A model generated the notes under the pieces. The model had not been told where the DNA came from, searched no databases, and was given only the letters and a program-made list of their open reading frames with translations. 64,000 nt of DNA from Liolophura sinensis (Eukaryota > Mollusca > Polyplacophora > Chitonida > Chitonidae): NCBI RefSeq assembly GCF_032854445.1, contig NC_088306.1:19191764-19255763 (forward strand), given 5' to 3'. Below, piece by piece: positions 1 through 11,332 of the stretch; the first letter of the stretch is position 1, and each line of letters opens with the position of its first letter. The translations under genes were made by a program, and so were the position numbers.

Positions 1-386
1 AGTAAGTGTCAAAAGCCATAAAACATGGTATTTCACGAACTGTATTGGAATCGTTTTGTCAATGCTTTTGTCAAGCTTGAAAAGCCTTCTCGCTGGACAT
101 CCCTTTAAAATCCATATATGGTAATTTTGAGACAGACCTGCCGAACTTGTGATGACTTACTTATGTAAGAAAACATGCAGACTCCCAGACGACGTGAGAC
201 GGAGGAAGATCATTGCGTTGTATTTTATGAGAAAACTGCAGACGTTGGGAATGCCTTCGCCCACATGACACCACTTTTACTTGGGTGATAAAACCCCACT
301 GATGGGGTTGTCACAGTTCAGTCGAATTGCACGATATCACAGTGAGCCTTGAGAAGAGTTACGTAATGCATGCGTGACAGCAATTC

Positions 387-458
387 GGCTTGTTGGTCTA
401 GTGGTATGATTCTCGCTTAGGGTGCGAGAGGTCCCGGGTTCAATTCAAGGACAAGCCC
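387..458 (+). pseudogene. tRNA-Pro(AGG) copy 1, T-arm damaged
   Basis: The 72-nt cloverleaf has acceptor GGCTTGT/ACAAGCC and anticodon loop TTAGGGT (anticodon AGG). The 3' side of the T stem reads CAAGG instead of CCCGG, which breaks two pairs. Pol III T-runs follow. Expression is doubtful. Confidence 0.75.
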
Positions 459-901
459 TAATCTTTTGTTTCCTCTTTTTTAAATTTACTGAAGGTCTAG
501 CGTGTTGTCACTTTTCATAGACCTAATATCGGGATTTTTCCTTTTGGGGACGAAAATGTTGTTGGGGGACATTAATTGTAATTGTTAATTTTTAACATTG
601 CACAGGCGCCAGCTTGAATTTGGGAACCGCTCTTACGTTGATTTGTATATTACTGCCTTTGTCCACTTGAACAGGGTTTCTTTCAGGAAAGAATATTTCA
701 TTTCCTCTGTGGTTACATTCTAAAGCGAGAATTGGTTGCATAATTTTACATATCCCATGCAAATTTGTCGAGATAGCAAAACGAAAAATTATAGTTTACG
801 TGTACTGTTAGAAAACAAAGTTGTACTGCTCTGATATTAAAACGTTTCATCAACAAACTCTTTTAGATAGGTTACTGCACGTCAGAAAAAAAAAGCGAGT
901 A

Positions 902-972
902 GGCTTGTTGGTCTAGTATTATGATTCTTGCCTTAAGTTCGAGAGGTCAGGCTTTTATTTCCCAGACAAGTC
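902..972 (+). pseudogene. degenerate tRNA-Pro-derived copy (second tRNA of unit 1)
   Basis: The sequence starts GGCTTGTTGGTCTAGTATTA like tRNA-Pro, but the T-arm reads GGCTTTTATTTCC, so box B (GGTTCAANNCC) is lost, and the anticodon stem is disturbed. It is the same locus in the unit as the sequences at 2635, 4320, 6267, 7973 and 9721. Confidence 0.8.
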
Positions 973-2119
973 CTTTCTTTTGTTTGATGTGGAAATAATA
1001 TTTTACAAAGTCTTTTCTGTATAAGTCTAAAGCCATGTTAAACTTGTTATTCATAAAAGCTGGGCACAAATTTGTCCATTGTGTTTCTCATTCAGGTCTC
1101 GTTTTGTGCTGGCTTTGATTTTTATACGACTGTACGATTGGAATTGCCTTTGGGAATGTGGAAATGGACTGGAGAGGGCAAAACTCTTTCTTTCAACTGA
1201 TGATAACATGCTCAAGTAACAAAAGCTTATAAACCTTTAAGACAGGTTTTTCGAACAGTATTTTTTTCACTCGATTTATAAGACAGAATACATTCATGTA
1301 GTGAGCCAGTGCAAAAGATTTTCACACCTTTTAGCAAGCTGCAAAATAATAGTACAGCAAGTTATAGTGTGTAAATTACAAAGAAGAGTAGAGGAATTTT
1401 ATCGTGCATCATCCATGTGACAGTATATTGAAATGAGCGTCCTAGCAATCTTCAGTCCGGAGGCAATCCTTGGACCTAACAGCATTAACCGCGCATATGT
1501 AACCAATGAAAACGTACAGGGAATACAAACTGGGATTGACAGCTCGTCAGAAGACATGGCGCTGTACCCACCGTGGAGAGCAGAAGAGAATTTTAGCGCG
1601 GCGGGCAACCAATAGAAGTAGCCACTTTGGGAGGGAGGTGGCCTCCGATTTACTCAAAGATACAGGATGAGGATCTAGTCCAACAGATTGACAAGAAATT
1701 GGTTTCAGGGGTCTGTGAAGAATATAAAAGCCTAGTAAGTGTCAAAAGCCATAAAACATAGTATTTCACGAACTGTATTGGAGGCGTTTTGTCAATGCCT
1801 TTGTCAAGCTTGAAAAACCTTCTCGCAGGACATCTCTTTAAAATCCATATATGCTAATTTTGAGACAGACCTGCGGCACTTGTGATGACTTGCTTATGTA
1901 AGTAAACATGCACACTCCCAGACGACGTGAGACGGAGGAAGATCATTGCGTTGGATTTTATGAGAAAACTGCAAACGTTGGGAATGCCTTCGCCCACATG
2001 ACACGACTTTCACTTGGGCGATAAAACCCCACTAGCAGGGTTGTAACAGCTCAGTCGAATTGCACGATATCACAGTCAGCCTTGAGAAGAGTTACGTAAT
2101 GTAGGTGTAATAGCAATTC

Positions 2120-2191
2120 GGCTTGTTGGTCTAGTGGTATGATTCTCGCTTAGGGTGCGAGAGGTCCCGGGTTCAATTCCCGGACAAGCCC
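2120..2191 (+). tRNA. tRNA-Pro (AGG), copy 2
   Basis: All stems pair: acceptor GGCTTGT/ACAAGCC, anticodon stem CTCGC/GCGAG with loop TTAGGGT, and T stem CCGGG/CCCGG. Box A (TGGTCTAGTGG) and box B (GGTTCAATTCC) are intact. T-rich termination signals follow within about 30 bp. The anticodon AGG reads proline CCU (CCN after A34 modification). Confidence 0.95.
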
Positions 2192-2634
2192 TAAGGTTTT
2201 GTTTGCTTTTTTTTAAAGCTACCGAAGGTCTTGCGTGTTGTCACTTTTCATAGACCTAATATTGGGATTTTTCCTTTTGGGGACGAAAGTGTTGTTGGGG
2301 GACATTAATTGTAATTGTTAATGTTTAACATTGCACAGGCGCCAGCTTGAATTTGGGAAGCGGTCTTACGTTGATTTCTATATTACTGCCTTTGTCCACT
2401 TGAACAGGGTTTCTTTCAGGAAAGAATATTTTATTTCTTCTGTGGTTACATTATAAAGCAAAAATTGGTTGCATAATTTTACATATCCCATGCAAATTTG
2501 TCGAGATAGCAAAACGCAAAATTATAGTTTACGTGTACTATTAGTAAACAAAGTTGTACTGCTCTGATATGAAAACGTTTCTTCAGCAAACTCTTTTGAA
2601 TAGGTTACTGCACGTCAGAAAAAATAAGCGAGTA

Positions 2635-2706
2635 TGCTTGTTGGTCTAGTATTATGATTCTCGCTTTAAGTGCGAGAGGTCAGACTTTTAATTCCCGAAC
2701 AAGTCC
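2635..2706 (+). pseudogene. degenerate tRNA-Pro-derived copy
   Basis: The anticodon loop is TTTAAGT (would-be anticodon TAA) on a tRNA-Pro body. The T-arm is damaged (CAGACTTTTAATTCC), so box B is missing. Confidence 0.8.
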
Positions 2707-3803
2707 TATCTTTAGTTTGATGTGGAAATAATATTTTACCAAGTTTTTTCTGTATAAACCTAAAGCCATGTTTAACTTGTGACTCATAAAAGCTGGGCAC
2801 AAATTAGTCCATTGTGTTTCTCATTCAGGTCTCATTTTTTTGCTGGCACAAAACTCTTTCTTTTAACTGATGATAACATGCTGAAGTGACAAAAGTTTAT
2901 AAACCTTTAAGACAGGTTTATCGCACAGTTGTTTTTTCATTCGATTTTTAAGACAGAATACATTCATGTAGTGAGCCAGTGCAAAAGGTTTTTACACCTT
3001 TTAGCAAGCTGCAAAATAATAGTACAGCAAGTTATAGTGTGTAAATTACAAAGAATAGTAGAGGAATTTTATCGTGCATCATCGACGTTTAAAGTCGATG
3101 TGGCAGTATATTCCAATGAGCGTCCTAGCAATCTTCAATCCGGAGGCAATCCTTGGACCTAACTGCATCAACCGCGCATATGTAACCAATGAAAACGTAC
3201 AGGGAATACAAACTGGGATTGACAGCTCGTCAGAAGACATGGCGCTGTACGCACCGTGGAGAGCAGAAGCGAATTTTTCAGCGCGGCGGGCAACCAATAG
3301 AAGTAGCCACTTTGGGAGGGAGGTGGCCTCCGATTTACTCAAAGATACAGGATGAGGATCTAGCCCAACAGATTGACAAGATATTGGTTTCAGGGGTCTG
3401 TGAAGAATGTAAAAGCCTAGTAAGTGTCAAAAGGCATAAAACATAGTATTTCACGAACTGTATTGGAGGCGTTTTGACAATGCCTTTGTCAAGCTTGAAA
3501 AGCCTTCTCGCAGGACATCTCTTTAAAATCCATATATCGTAATTTTGAGACAGACCTGCCGAACTTGTGATGACTTACTTATGTAAGAAAACATGCAGAC
3601 TCCCAGACGACGTGAGACGGAGGAAGATCATTGCGTTGGATTTTATGAGAAAACTGCAGACTTTGGGAATGCCTCGCCCACATAACACGACTTTCACTTG
3701 GGTGATAAAACCCCACTGATGGGGTTGTCACAGTTCAGTCGAATTGCTCGATACCACAGTGAGCCTTGAGAAGAGTTACGTAATGCATGCGTTACAGCAA
3801 TTC

Positions 3804-3875
3804 GGCTTATTGGCCTAGTGGTATGATTCTCGCTTAGGGTGCGAGAGGTCCCGGGTTCAGTTCCCTGACAAGCCC
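3804..3875 (+). tRNA. tRNA-Pro (AGG), copy 3, with stem mismatches
   Basis: The anticodon loop TTAGGGT is kept. The acceptor stem has one mismatch (GGCTTAT/ACAAGCC) and the T stem one (CCGGG/CCCTG); box A reads TGGCCTAGTGG. It could be weakly functional or a young pseudogene. Confidence 0.65.
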
Positions 3876-4319
3876 TAATCTTTTGTTTGCTCTTTTTTAA
3901 ATTTACTGAAGGTCTGGCGTGTTGTCACTTTTCATAGACCTAATATCGGGATTTTTCCTTTTGGGGACGAAACTGTTGTTAGGGGACATTAACTGTAAAT
4001 GTTAATTTTTAACATTGCACAGGCGCCAGCTTGAATTTGGGAAGCGGTCTTACGTTGATTTCTTTATTACTGCCTTTGTCCACTTGAACAGGGTTTGTTT
4101 TAGGAAAGAATATTTCACTTCCTCTGTGGTTACATTCTAAAGCAAAAATTGGTTGCATAATTTTACATATCCCATGCAAATTTGTCGAGATGGCAAAACG
4201 AAAACCTTATAGTTAAGGTGTACTGTCAGTAAACAAAGTTGTGCTGCTCTGATATGAAAACGTTTCATCAGCAAACTCTTTTGAATAGGTTATTGCACGT
4301 CAGAAAAAAAAGGTGAGTA

Positions 4320-4391
4320 GGCTTGTTGGTCTAGTATTATGATTCTCGCTTTAAGTGCGAGAGGTCAGGCTTTTAATTCCCGGACAAGTCC
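4320..4391 (+). pseudogene. degenerate tRNA-Pro-derived copy
   Basis: Same design as the copy at 2635: loop TTTAAGT and a broken T-arm (GGCTTTTAATTCC). Confidence 0.8.
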
Positions 4392-5003
4392 TTTCTTTAG
4401 TTTGATGTGGAAATAACATTTTACGAAATTTTTTCTGTATAAACCTAAAGCCATGTTTAACTTGTGATTCATAAAACCCGGGCACAAATTTGTCCATTGT
4501 GTTTCTCATTCAGGTCTCGTTTTGTGCTGGCTTTGATTTTTGTACGACTGTACGATTGGAATTGCCTTTGGGAAGGTCGAATAGACTGGAGGGCACAAAA
4601 CTCTTTCTTTCAACTGATGATAACATGCGCAAGTGACAAAAGTTTATAAACCTTTAAGACAGGTTTATCGAAGACTTTTTTTTCCATTCGATTTATAAGA
4701 CAGAATACATTCATGTAGTGAACCAGTGTAAAAGGTTTTTACACCTTTTAGCAAGCTGCAAAATAATAGTACAGCAAGTTATATTGTGTAAATTACAAAG
4801 AATAGTAGAGGAATTTTATCGTGCATCATCAACGTTTAATGTCGATGTGGCAGTATATTCCAATGAGCGTCCTAGCAATCTTCAGTCCGGAGGCAATCCT
4901 TGGACCTAACTGCATTAACCGCACATATGTAACCAATGAAAACGTACACGGAATACAAACTGGGATTGACAGCTCGTCAGAATTCATGGCGCTGTACCCA
5001 CCG

Positions 5004-5196
5004 AGGAGTGAGTAAGTGAGTGCTTGGGGTTTAACGTCGTACTCAACAATTTTTCAGTCATATGACGACGAAGGAATCATTAGGGTGCATGTACGTATAA
5101 TGTGCCTCCTTGTTACAGGACGGATTTCCACCGCTCTTTTATTTAGTGCTGCTTCACTGAGACGACTTACCGAAGGCAAGTAAGCCGCACCGTCCG
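5004..5196 (-). repeat. SINE family 2 fragment inserted in the array
   Basis: A 193-bp insert is flanked by the duplication ACCCACCG (4996-5003 and 5197-5204), and the uninterrupted unit sequence resumes on the right. On the + strand it begins with a GAGTGAGT-type tail, then TTTAACGTCGTACTCAACAA. It matches the repeats at 43631-43972 and 53411-53696 but lacks the tRNA-like head, so it is a 5'-truncated SINE in - orientation. Confidence 0.85.
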
Positions 5197-5752
5197 ACCC
5201 ACCGTGGAGAGCAGAAGAGAATTTTTCAGCGCGGCGGGCAACCAATAGAAGTAGCCACTTTGGGAGGGAGGTGGCCTCCGATTTACTCACAGATACAGGA
5301 TGAGGATCTAGTGCCACAGATTGACAAGAAATTGTTTTTAGAGGTCTGTGAAGAATATAAAATCCTAGTAAGTGTTAAAAGCCATAAAACATAGTATTTC
5401 ACGAACTGTATTGAAGGAGTTTTGTCAATGCCTTTTTCAAGCTTGAAAAGCCTTCTCGCAGGACATCTCTTTAAAATCCATATATGCTAATTTTGAGACG
5501 GACCTGCCGAACTTGTGATGACTTACTTATGTAAGAAAACATGCACACTCCCAGACGACGTGAGACGGAGGAAGATCATTGCGTTGGATTTTATGAGAAA
5601 ACTGCAGACGTTGGGAATGCCTTCGCCCACATGACACCACTTTCACTTGGGTGATAAAACCCCACTGATGGGGTTGTCACAGTTCAGTCGAATTGCACGA
5701 TATGACAGTGAGCCTTGAGAAGAGTTACGTAATGCATGCGTGATAGCAATTC

Positions 5753-5824
5753 GGCTTGTTGGTCTAGTGGTATGATTCTCGCTTAGGGTGCGAGAGGTCC
5801 CGGGTTCAATTCCCGGACAAGCCC
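5753..5824 (+). tRNA. tRNA-Pro (AGG), copy 4
   Basis: Identical to the copy at 2120 over the 72 nt, with all stems and both internal promoter boxes intact. Confidence 0.95.
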
Positions 5825-6266
5825 AAATCTTTTGTTTGCTCTTTTTTAAATTTACTGAAGGTCTAGCGTGTTGTCACTTTTCATAGACCTAATATCGGGA
5901 TTTTTCCTTTTGGGGACGAAAATGTTTTGGGGGACATTAATTGTAATTGTTAATTTTTAACATTGCACAGGCGCCAGCTTGAATTTGGGAAGCGGTCTTA
6001 CGTTGATTTCTTTATTACTGCCTTTGTCCACTTAAACAGGGTTTCTTTTAGGAAAGAATATTTCACTTCCTCTGTGGTTACATTCTAAAGCAAAAATTGG
6101 TTGCATAATTTTACATATCCCATGCAAATTTGTCGAGATGGCAAAACGAAAACCTTATAGTTTAGGTATAATGTCAGTAAACAAACTTGTACTGCTCTGA
6201 TATGAAAACGTTTCATCAGCAAACTCTTTTGAATAGGTTACTGCACGTCAGAAAAATAAGCGAGTA

Positions 6267-6338
6267 GGCTTGTTGGTCTAGTATTATGATTCTCGCTTTA
6301 AGTGCAAGAGGTCAGGCTTTTAATTCCCGAACAAGTCC
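6267..6338 (+). pseudogene. degenerate tRNA-Pro-derived copy
   Basis: Loop TTTAAGT with a G-to-A change in the stem (GCAAG), and a broken T-arm as in the other second-position copies. Confidence 0.8.
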
Positions 6339-7458
6339 TTTCTTTAGTTTGATGTGGAAATAATATTTTACGAAGTTTTTTCTGTATGAACCTAAAGCCA
6401 TGTTAAACTTGTGATTCATAAAACCCGGGCACAAATTTGTCCATTGTGTTTCTCATTCAGGTCTCATTGTTTTGGTGGCTTTGATTTTTGTACGACTGTA
6501 CGATTGGAATTGCCTTTGGGAAGGTCGAAATGGACTGGAGGGCACACAACTCTTTCTTTCAACTGATGACAACATGCTGAAGTAACAAAAGTTTATAAAC
6601 CTTTAAGACAGGTTTATGGCACAGTTGTTTTTTCATTCGATTTTTAAGACAGAATACATTCATGTAGTGAGCCAGTGTAAAAGGTTTTTACACCTTTTAG
6701 CAAGCTGCAAAATAAAAGTACAGCAAGTTATAGTGTGTAAATTACAAAGAATAGTAGAGGAATTTTATCGTGCATCATCAACGTTTAAAGTCGATGTGGC
6801 AGTATATTCCAATGAGCGTCCTAGCAATCTTCAGTCCGGAGGGAGCCCTTGGACCTAACTGCATTAACCGCGCATATGTAACCAATGAAAACGTACAGGG
6901 AATACAAACTGGGATTGGCAGTTCGTCAGAAGACATGGCGCTGTACACACCGTGGAGAGCGGTGTGTACAACCACTTTGGGAGGGAGGTGGCCTCCGATT
7001 TACTCAAAGATACAGGATGAGGATCTAGTCCAACAGATTGACAAGAAATTGGTTTCAGATGTCTGTGAAGAATATAAAAGCCTAGTAAGTGTCAAAAGCC
7101 ACAAAACAGTATTTCACGAACTGTATTGAAGGCGTTTTGTTAATGCCTTTGTCAAGCTTGAAAAGCCTTCTCGCTGGACATCTCTTTAAAATCCATATAT
7201 GCTAATTTTGAGACAGACCTGCGGCACTTGTGATGACTTGCTTATGTAAGAAAACATGCACACTCCCAGACGGAGGAAGATCATTGGGTTGGATTTTATG
7301 GGAAAACTGCAGACGTTGGGAATGCCTTCGCCCACATGACACCACTTTCACTTGGACGATAAAACCCCACTGATGGGGATTCTCACAGCTTAGTCGAATT
7401 GCACGACATCACAGTCAGCCTTGAGAAGAGTTACGTAATGCATGCGTGACAGTAATTC

Positions 7459-7530
7459 GGCTTGTTGGTCTAGTGGTATGATTCTCGCTTAGGGTGCGAG
7501 AGATCCCGGGTTCAATTCCCGGACAAGCCC
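7459..7530 (+). tRNA. tRNA-Pro (AGG), copy 5
   Basis: Identical to the copies at 2120 and 5753 except for one G-to-A change in the variable region (GAGAGATCCC). Stems and boxes A and B are intact. Confidence 0.9.
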
Positions 7531-7972
7531 TAATCTTTTGTTTTGATCTTTTTTAATTTACCGAAGTTCTTACGTGTTGTTACTTTTCATAGACCTAAGA
7601 TCGGGGTTTTACCTTTTGGGAACGAAACTGTTGATGGGGGACATAAATTGTAATTGTTAATGTTTAACATTGCATGGTGCCAGCTTGAATTTGGGAACCG
7701 CTCTTATGTTGATTTCTATATTACTGTCTTTGTACCACTTGAACAGGGTTTCTTTCAGAAAAAAATATTTCACTTCCTCTGTTTTTACATTCTAAAACGA
7801 GAATTGGTTGCATAATTTTACATATCCCATGCAAATTTGTCGAGATAGCAAAATGAAAAATTATAGTTTACGTGTACTATTAGTAAACAAAGTTGTACTG
7901 CTCTGATATGAAAACGTTTCATCAGCAAACTCTTTTGAATAGGTTACTGCACGTCAGAAAAAATAGCGAGTA

Positions 7973-8044
7973 GGCTTGTTGGTCTAGGATTATGATTCTC
8001 GCTTTAAGTGCGAGAGTTCAGGCTTTTAATCCCCGGGCAAGTCC
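7973..8044 (+). pseudogene. degenerate tRNA-Pro-derived copy
   Basis: tRNA-Pro body with box A change (TGGTCTAGGATTA), loop TTTAAGT and lost box B. Confidence 0.8.
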
Positions 8045-9205
8045 TTTCTTTAGTTTGATGTGGAAATAATATTTTACGAAATTTTTTCTGTATAAACCTA
8101 CGGCCATGTTTAATTTGTGATTCATTAAAGGTGGGCACAAATTGGCCCAATGTGTTTCTCATTCAGGTCTCGTTTTGTGCTGGCTTTGATTTTTGTACGA
8201 CTGTACGATTGGAATTGCCTTTGGGAAGGTCGAAATGGACTGGAGGGGACAAAACTCTTTCTTTCAACTGATGATAACATGCTCAAGTGAGAAAAGTTTA
8301 TAAACCTTTAAGACAGGTTTATCGAAGAGTTTTTTTTCCATTCGATTTATAAGACAGAATACATTCATGTAGTGAGCCAGTGCAAAAGGTTTTTACACCT
8401 TTTAGCAAGCTGCAGAATAAAAGTACAGCAAGTTATAGTGTGTAAATTACAAACAATAGTAGAGGAATTTTATCGTGCATCATCGACGTTTAATGTCGAT
8501 GTGGCAGTATATTCCAATGAGCGTCCTAGCAATCTTCAGTCCGGAGGCAATCCTTGGACCTAACTGCATTAACCGCACATATGGAACCAATGAAAACGTA
8601 CAGGGAATACAAACTGGGATTGACAGCTCGTCAGAAGACATGGCGCTGTACACACCGTGGAGAGCAGAAGAGAATTTTTCAGCGTGGCTGGCAACCAATA
8701 GAAGTAGCCACTTTGGGAGGGAGGTGGCCTCCGATTTACTCAAAAATACAGGGTGAGGATCTAGTCCAACAGATTGACAAGAAATTGGTTTCAGATGTCT
8801 GTCAAGAATATAAAAGCCTAGTAAGTGTCAAAAGGCAGAAAACATAGTATTTCACGAACTGTATTGGAGGCGTTTTGTCAATGCCTTTGCCAAGCTTGAA
8901 AAGCCTTCTCGCTGGACATCTCTTTAAAATCCATATATGGTAATTTTGAGACAGACCTGCCGAACTTGTGATGACTTGCTTATGTAAGTAAACATGCACA
9001 CTCCCAGACGACGTGAGACGGAGGAAGATCATTGCGTTGGATTTTATGAGAAAATTACAGACGTTGGGAATGCCTTTACCCACATGACACCACTTTCACT
9101 TGGGCGATAAAACCCCACTGACGGGGTTGTCACAGCTTAGTCGACTTGCACGACATCATAGTCAGCCTTGAGAAGAGTGACGTAATGCATACGTGATAGC
9201 AATTC

Positions 9206-9277
9206 GGCTTGTTGGTCTAGTGGTATGATTCTCGCTTAGGGTGCGAGAGGTCCCGGGTTCAATTCCCGGACAAGCCC
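9206..9277 (+). tRNA. tRNA-Pro (AGG), copy 6
   Basis: Identical to the copies at 2120 and 5753, with all stems and both pol III boxes intact and T-runs downstream. It is the last intact copy before the retrotransposon insertion. Confidence 0.95.
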
Positions 9278-9720
9278 TAATCTTTTGTTTTGCTCTTTTT
9301 TAATTTACTAAAGGTCTTGCGTGTTGTGACTTTTCATAGAACTAATATTGGGATTTTTACTTTTGTGAACGAAACTGTTGATGGGGGACATAAATTGTAA
9401 TTGTTAATATTTAACATTGCACAGGCGCCAGCTTGAATTTGGGAACCGCTCTTATGTTAATTTCTATATTACTGCCTTTGTCCACTTGAACAGGGTTTCT
9501 TTCAGGGGAGAATATTTCATTCCGTCTGTGGTTACATTCTAAAGCGAGAATTGGTTGCATAATTTTACATATCCAATGCAAATTTGTCCACATAGCAAAA
9601 CGAAAACCTATGGTTTACGTAAACTTTTAGTAAACAGAGTTGTGCTGCTCTGATATGAAAACGTTTCATCAGCAAACTCTTTTGAATAGGTTACTGCACG
9701 TCAGAAAAAAAAGGCGAGTA

Positions 9721-9792
9721 GGCTTGTTGGTCTAGTATTATGATTCTCGCTTTAAATGCAAGAGGTCAAGCTTTTAATTCCCGAACAAGTCC
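9721..9792 (+). pseudogene. degenerate tRNA-Pro-derived copy
   Basis: Second-position copy: altered anticodon loop (TTTAAAT) and a T-arm reading AAGCTTTTAATTCC, so box B is lost. Confidence 0.8.
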
Positions 9793-10297
9793 TTTCTTTA
9801 GTTTGATGTGGAAATAATATTTTACGAAGTTTTTTCTGTATAAACCTAAAGCCATGTTAAACTTGTGATTCATAAAAGCTGGGCACAAATTTCTCCATTG
9901 TGTTTTTTTCATTCAGGTCTGGTTCTCTGCTGGCTTTGATTTTTGTACGACTGTACGATTGGAATTGCCTTTGGGAAGGTCGAAATGGACTGGAGAGGGC
10001 AAAACTCTTTCTTTTAATTGATCATAAGATGCTCAAGTGACAAAAGTTTATAAACCTTTAAGACAAGATTTTTGCTCAGTTGTTTTTTCATTCGATTTTT
10101 AAGACAGAATACATTCATGTAGTGAGCCAGTGTAAAAGGTTTTTACACCTTTTAGCAAGCTGCAAAATAATAGTACAGCAAGTTATATTGTGTAAATTAC
10201 AAAGAATAGTAGAGGAATTTTATCGTGCATCATCAACGTTTAATGTCGATGTGGCAGTATATTCCAATGAGCGTCCTAGCAATCTTTAGCCCGGAGG

Positions 10298-11296
10298 CTG
10301 GGCACCGGATGAAATGTCCGATGACACTATGGAGGCAGCTTTGAAACTCTATGGCTAATGCCTGGGTTTGACGAAACCCAGATTTTCAGACCCGGAGCTC
10401 TCACATGTTCGGACAGGTATTAGGATTTACAGATTTAGGTGTTACAAAGTTCGTTATGTACCAAATTTTATTAATTTCGATGGTGACATTGTGATGTTTA
10501 CCTACACCGGGCAGACCTATGAATGTCGGAAGTGTGGCCAAAAATCACACAAAAGGCGGCAGAGTGTAGGGCACTGTGGTGTTCTAGCTGCAACGGTTTC
10601 TCCCCCCATTAGAATCCTCATACAGAGAAGGACTGTACAGATCCATGCCGAATGTGTGAGTCAGGGCTTCATACGGTCAGTGACTGTTGTGCGAGAGCAA
10701 TGTCGTACGCGGCGCGGGTTAAGGGGAACCTACCGACTAAGCGCCAGTATAGTAAGGAAGACGCCGTAAAACAAGATGACGTTGATGTTGACGTCAGCGA
10801 CGATGATGACCCATTCAACCCACCTGCTATGGAACTGGTTCAAGACAGCGACGAGATCGAAGACGAAATCGACGGGAATGGTGACGACAACGCCGATGAT
10901 GACGTCAGCGACGACAGCGAGTCTGACAAAGAGATGGACGTCTGGGAGAATACTAAGAACACCGAAGAAGTGGATGTTGGTGATAATGAAACGTCATCAG
11001 CTATCCCGAGGTTGAAGAATGTGGTGGTGGCTGACATGCACGCTCCCGACGTGCGTTCACCGGTCCCAGTCGAAGAAAAGCGAGCGAAGTTGGACAATGG
11101 CAGTACAGCCGAAGAGGCAGCGTCATCTGTCCCGCCTAGTTCCCATCCTACTGACTATGATGGCGTTGATGCCGATCAGTCGTCAGACTGTATGACGCCG
11201 ACTCCATCTCAGGAGGGGGACACCATGCTTCTGGAATACAGGAAAAGAAAATCGCTTGCTTCTCGTGCGAGGCAGCGAATGAAAAGAGACAAATGA
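10298..11296 (+). pseudogene. retrotransposon copy 1, ORF1 (zinc-knuckle nucleic-acid-binding protein), broken
   Basis: Homology with copy 2 begins near 10298, so the 5' end is truncated. The translation has an RRM-like stretch, then zinc knuckles: CRKCGQKSHK, a CSSC-type knuckle, and CRMCESGLHTVSDC (C-x2-C-x4-H-x4-C). A basic segment follows, then a long Asp/Glu-rich tail ending RQRMKRDK. ORF1 proteins of this kind bind the element RNA in the retrotransposition particle. At least two stops (near 10355 and 10605) and a frameshift near 10551 break it; the C-terminal 214 codons (10652-11296) remain open. It lies 36 bp upstream of ORF2. Confidence 0.8.
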
Positions 11297-11332
11297 GTTG
11301 CAGTGTAATTAGGACTCTCTTATTTTACCACA

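Larger units (their letters stand above)
1..10298 (+). repeat. tandem array of ~1.7-kb tRNA-Pro-containing units (left block)
   Basis: Units begin at 1, 1735, 3419, 5367, 7084 and 8820, using the recurring AGTAAGTGTCAAAAG block as the mark. Spacings are 1734, 1684, 1948, 1717 and 1736 bp. The 1948-bp unit is long because a SINE fragment of about 193 bp plus its target duplication sits in it. Each unit has a tRNA-Pro(AGG), a decayed tRNA-Pro copy about 515 bp later, and about 1.6 kb of otherwise unrecognised but well-conserved DNA. The short open frames that recur in every unit (for example ending SNLQSGGNPWT) are in different frames and strands, look incidental, and are not called as genes. 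The array starts before the window and is broken at about 10298 by a retrotransposon. Confidence 0.95.

Noticed and set aside
2929-3446. Recurring short ORFs in each tRNA-array unit as a small gene family
   Set aside because: Overlapping frames on both strands recur simply because the DNA recurs. Frames are interrupted differently between units, and no domain or splice pattern is seen.
3560-3720. Box C/D snoRNA in the array spacer (TGATGA ... CTGA)
   Set aside because: The boxes are about 160 nt apart with no terminal stem or C'/D' pair, so they are likely chance matches.
10840-11097. 85-codon - strand frame rich in Ser opposite ORF1
   Set aside because: It is the antisense shadow of the Asp/Glu-rich (GAC/GAT) tail of retrotransposon ORF1.
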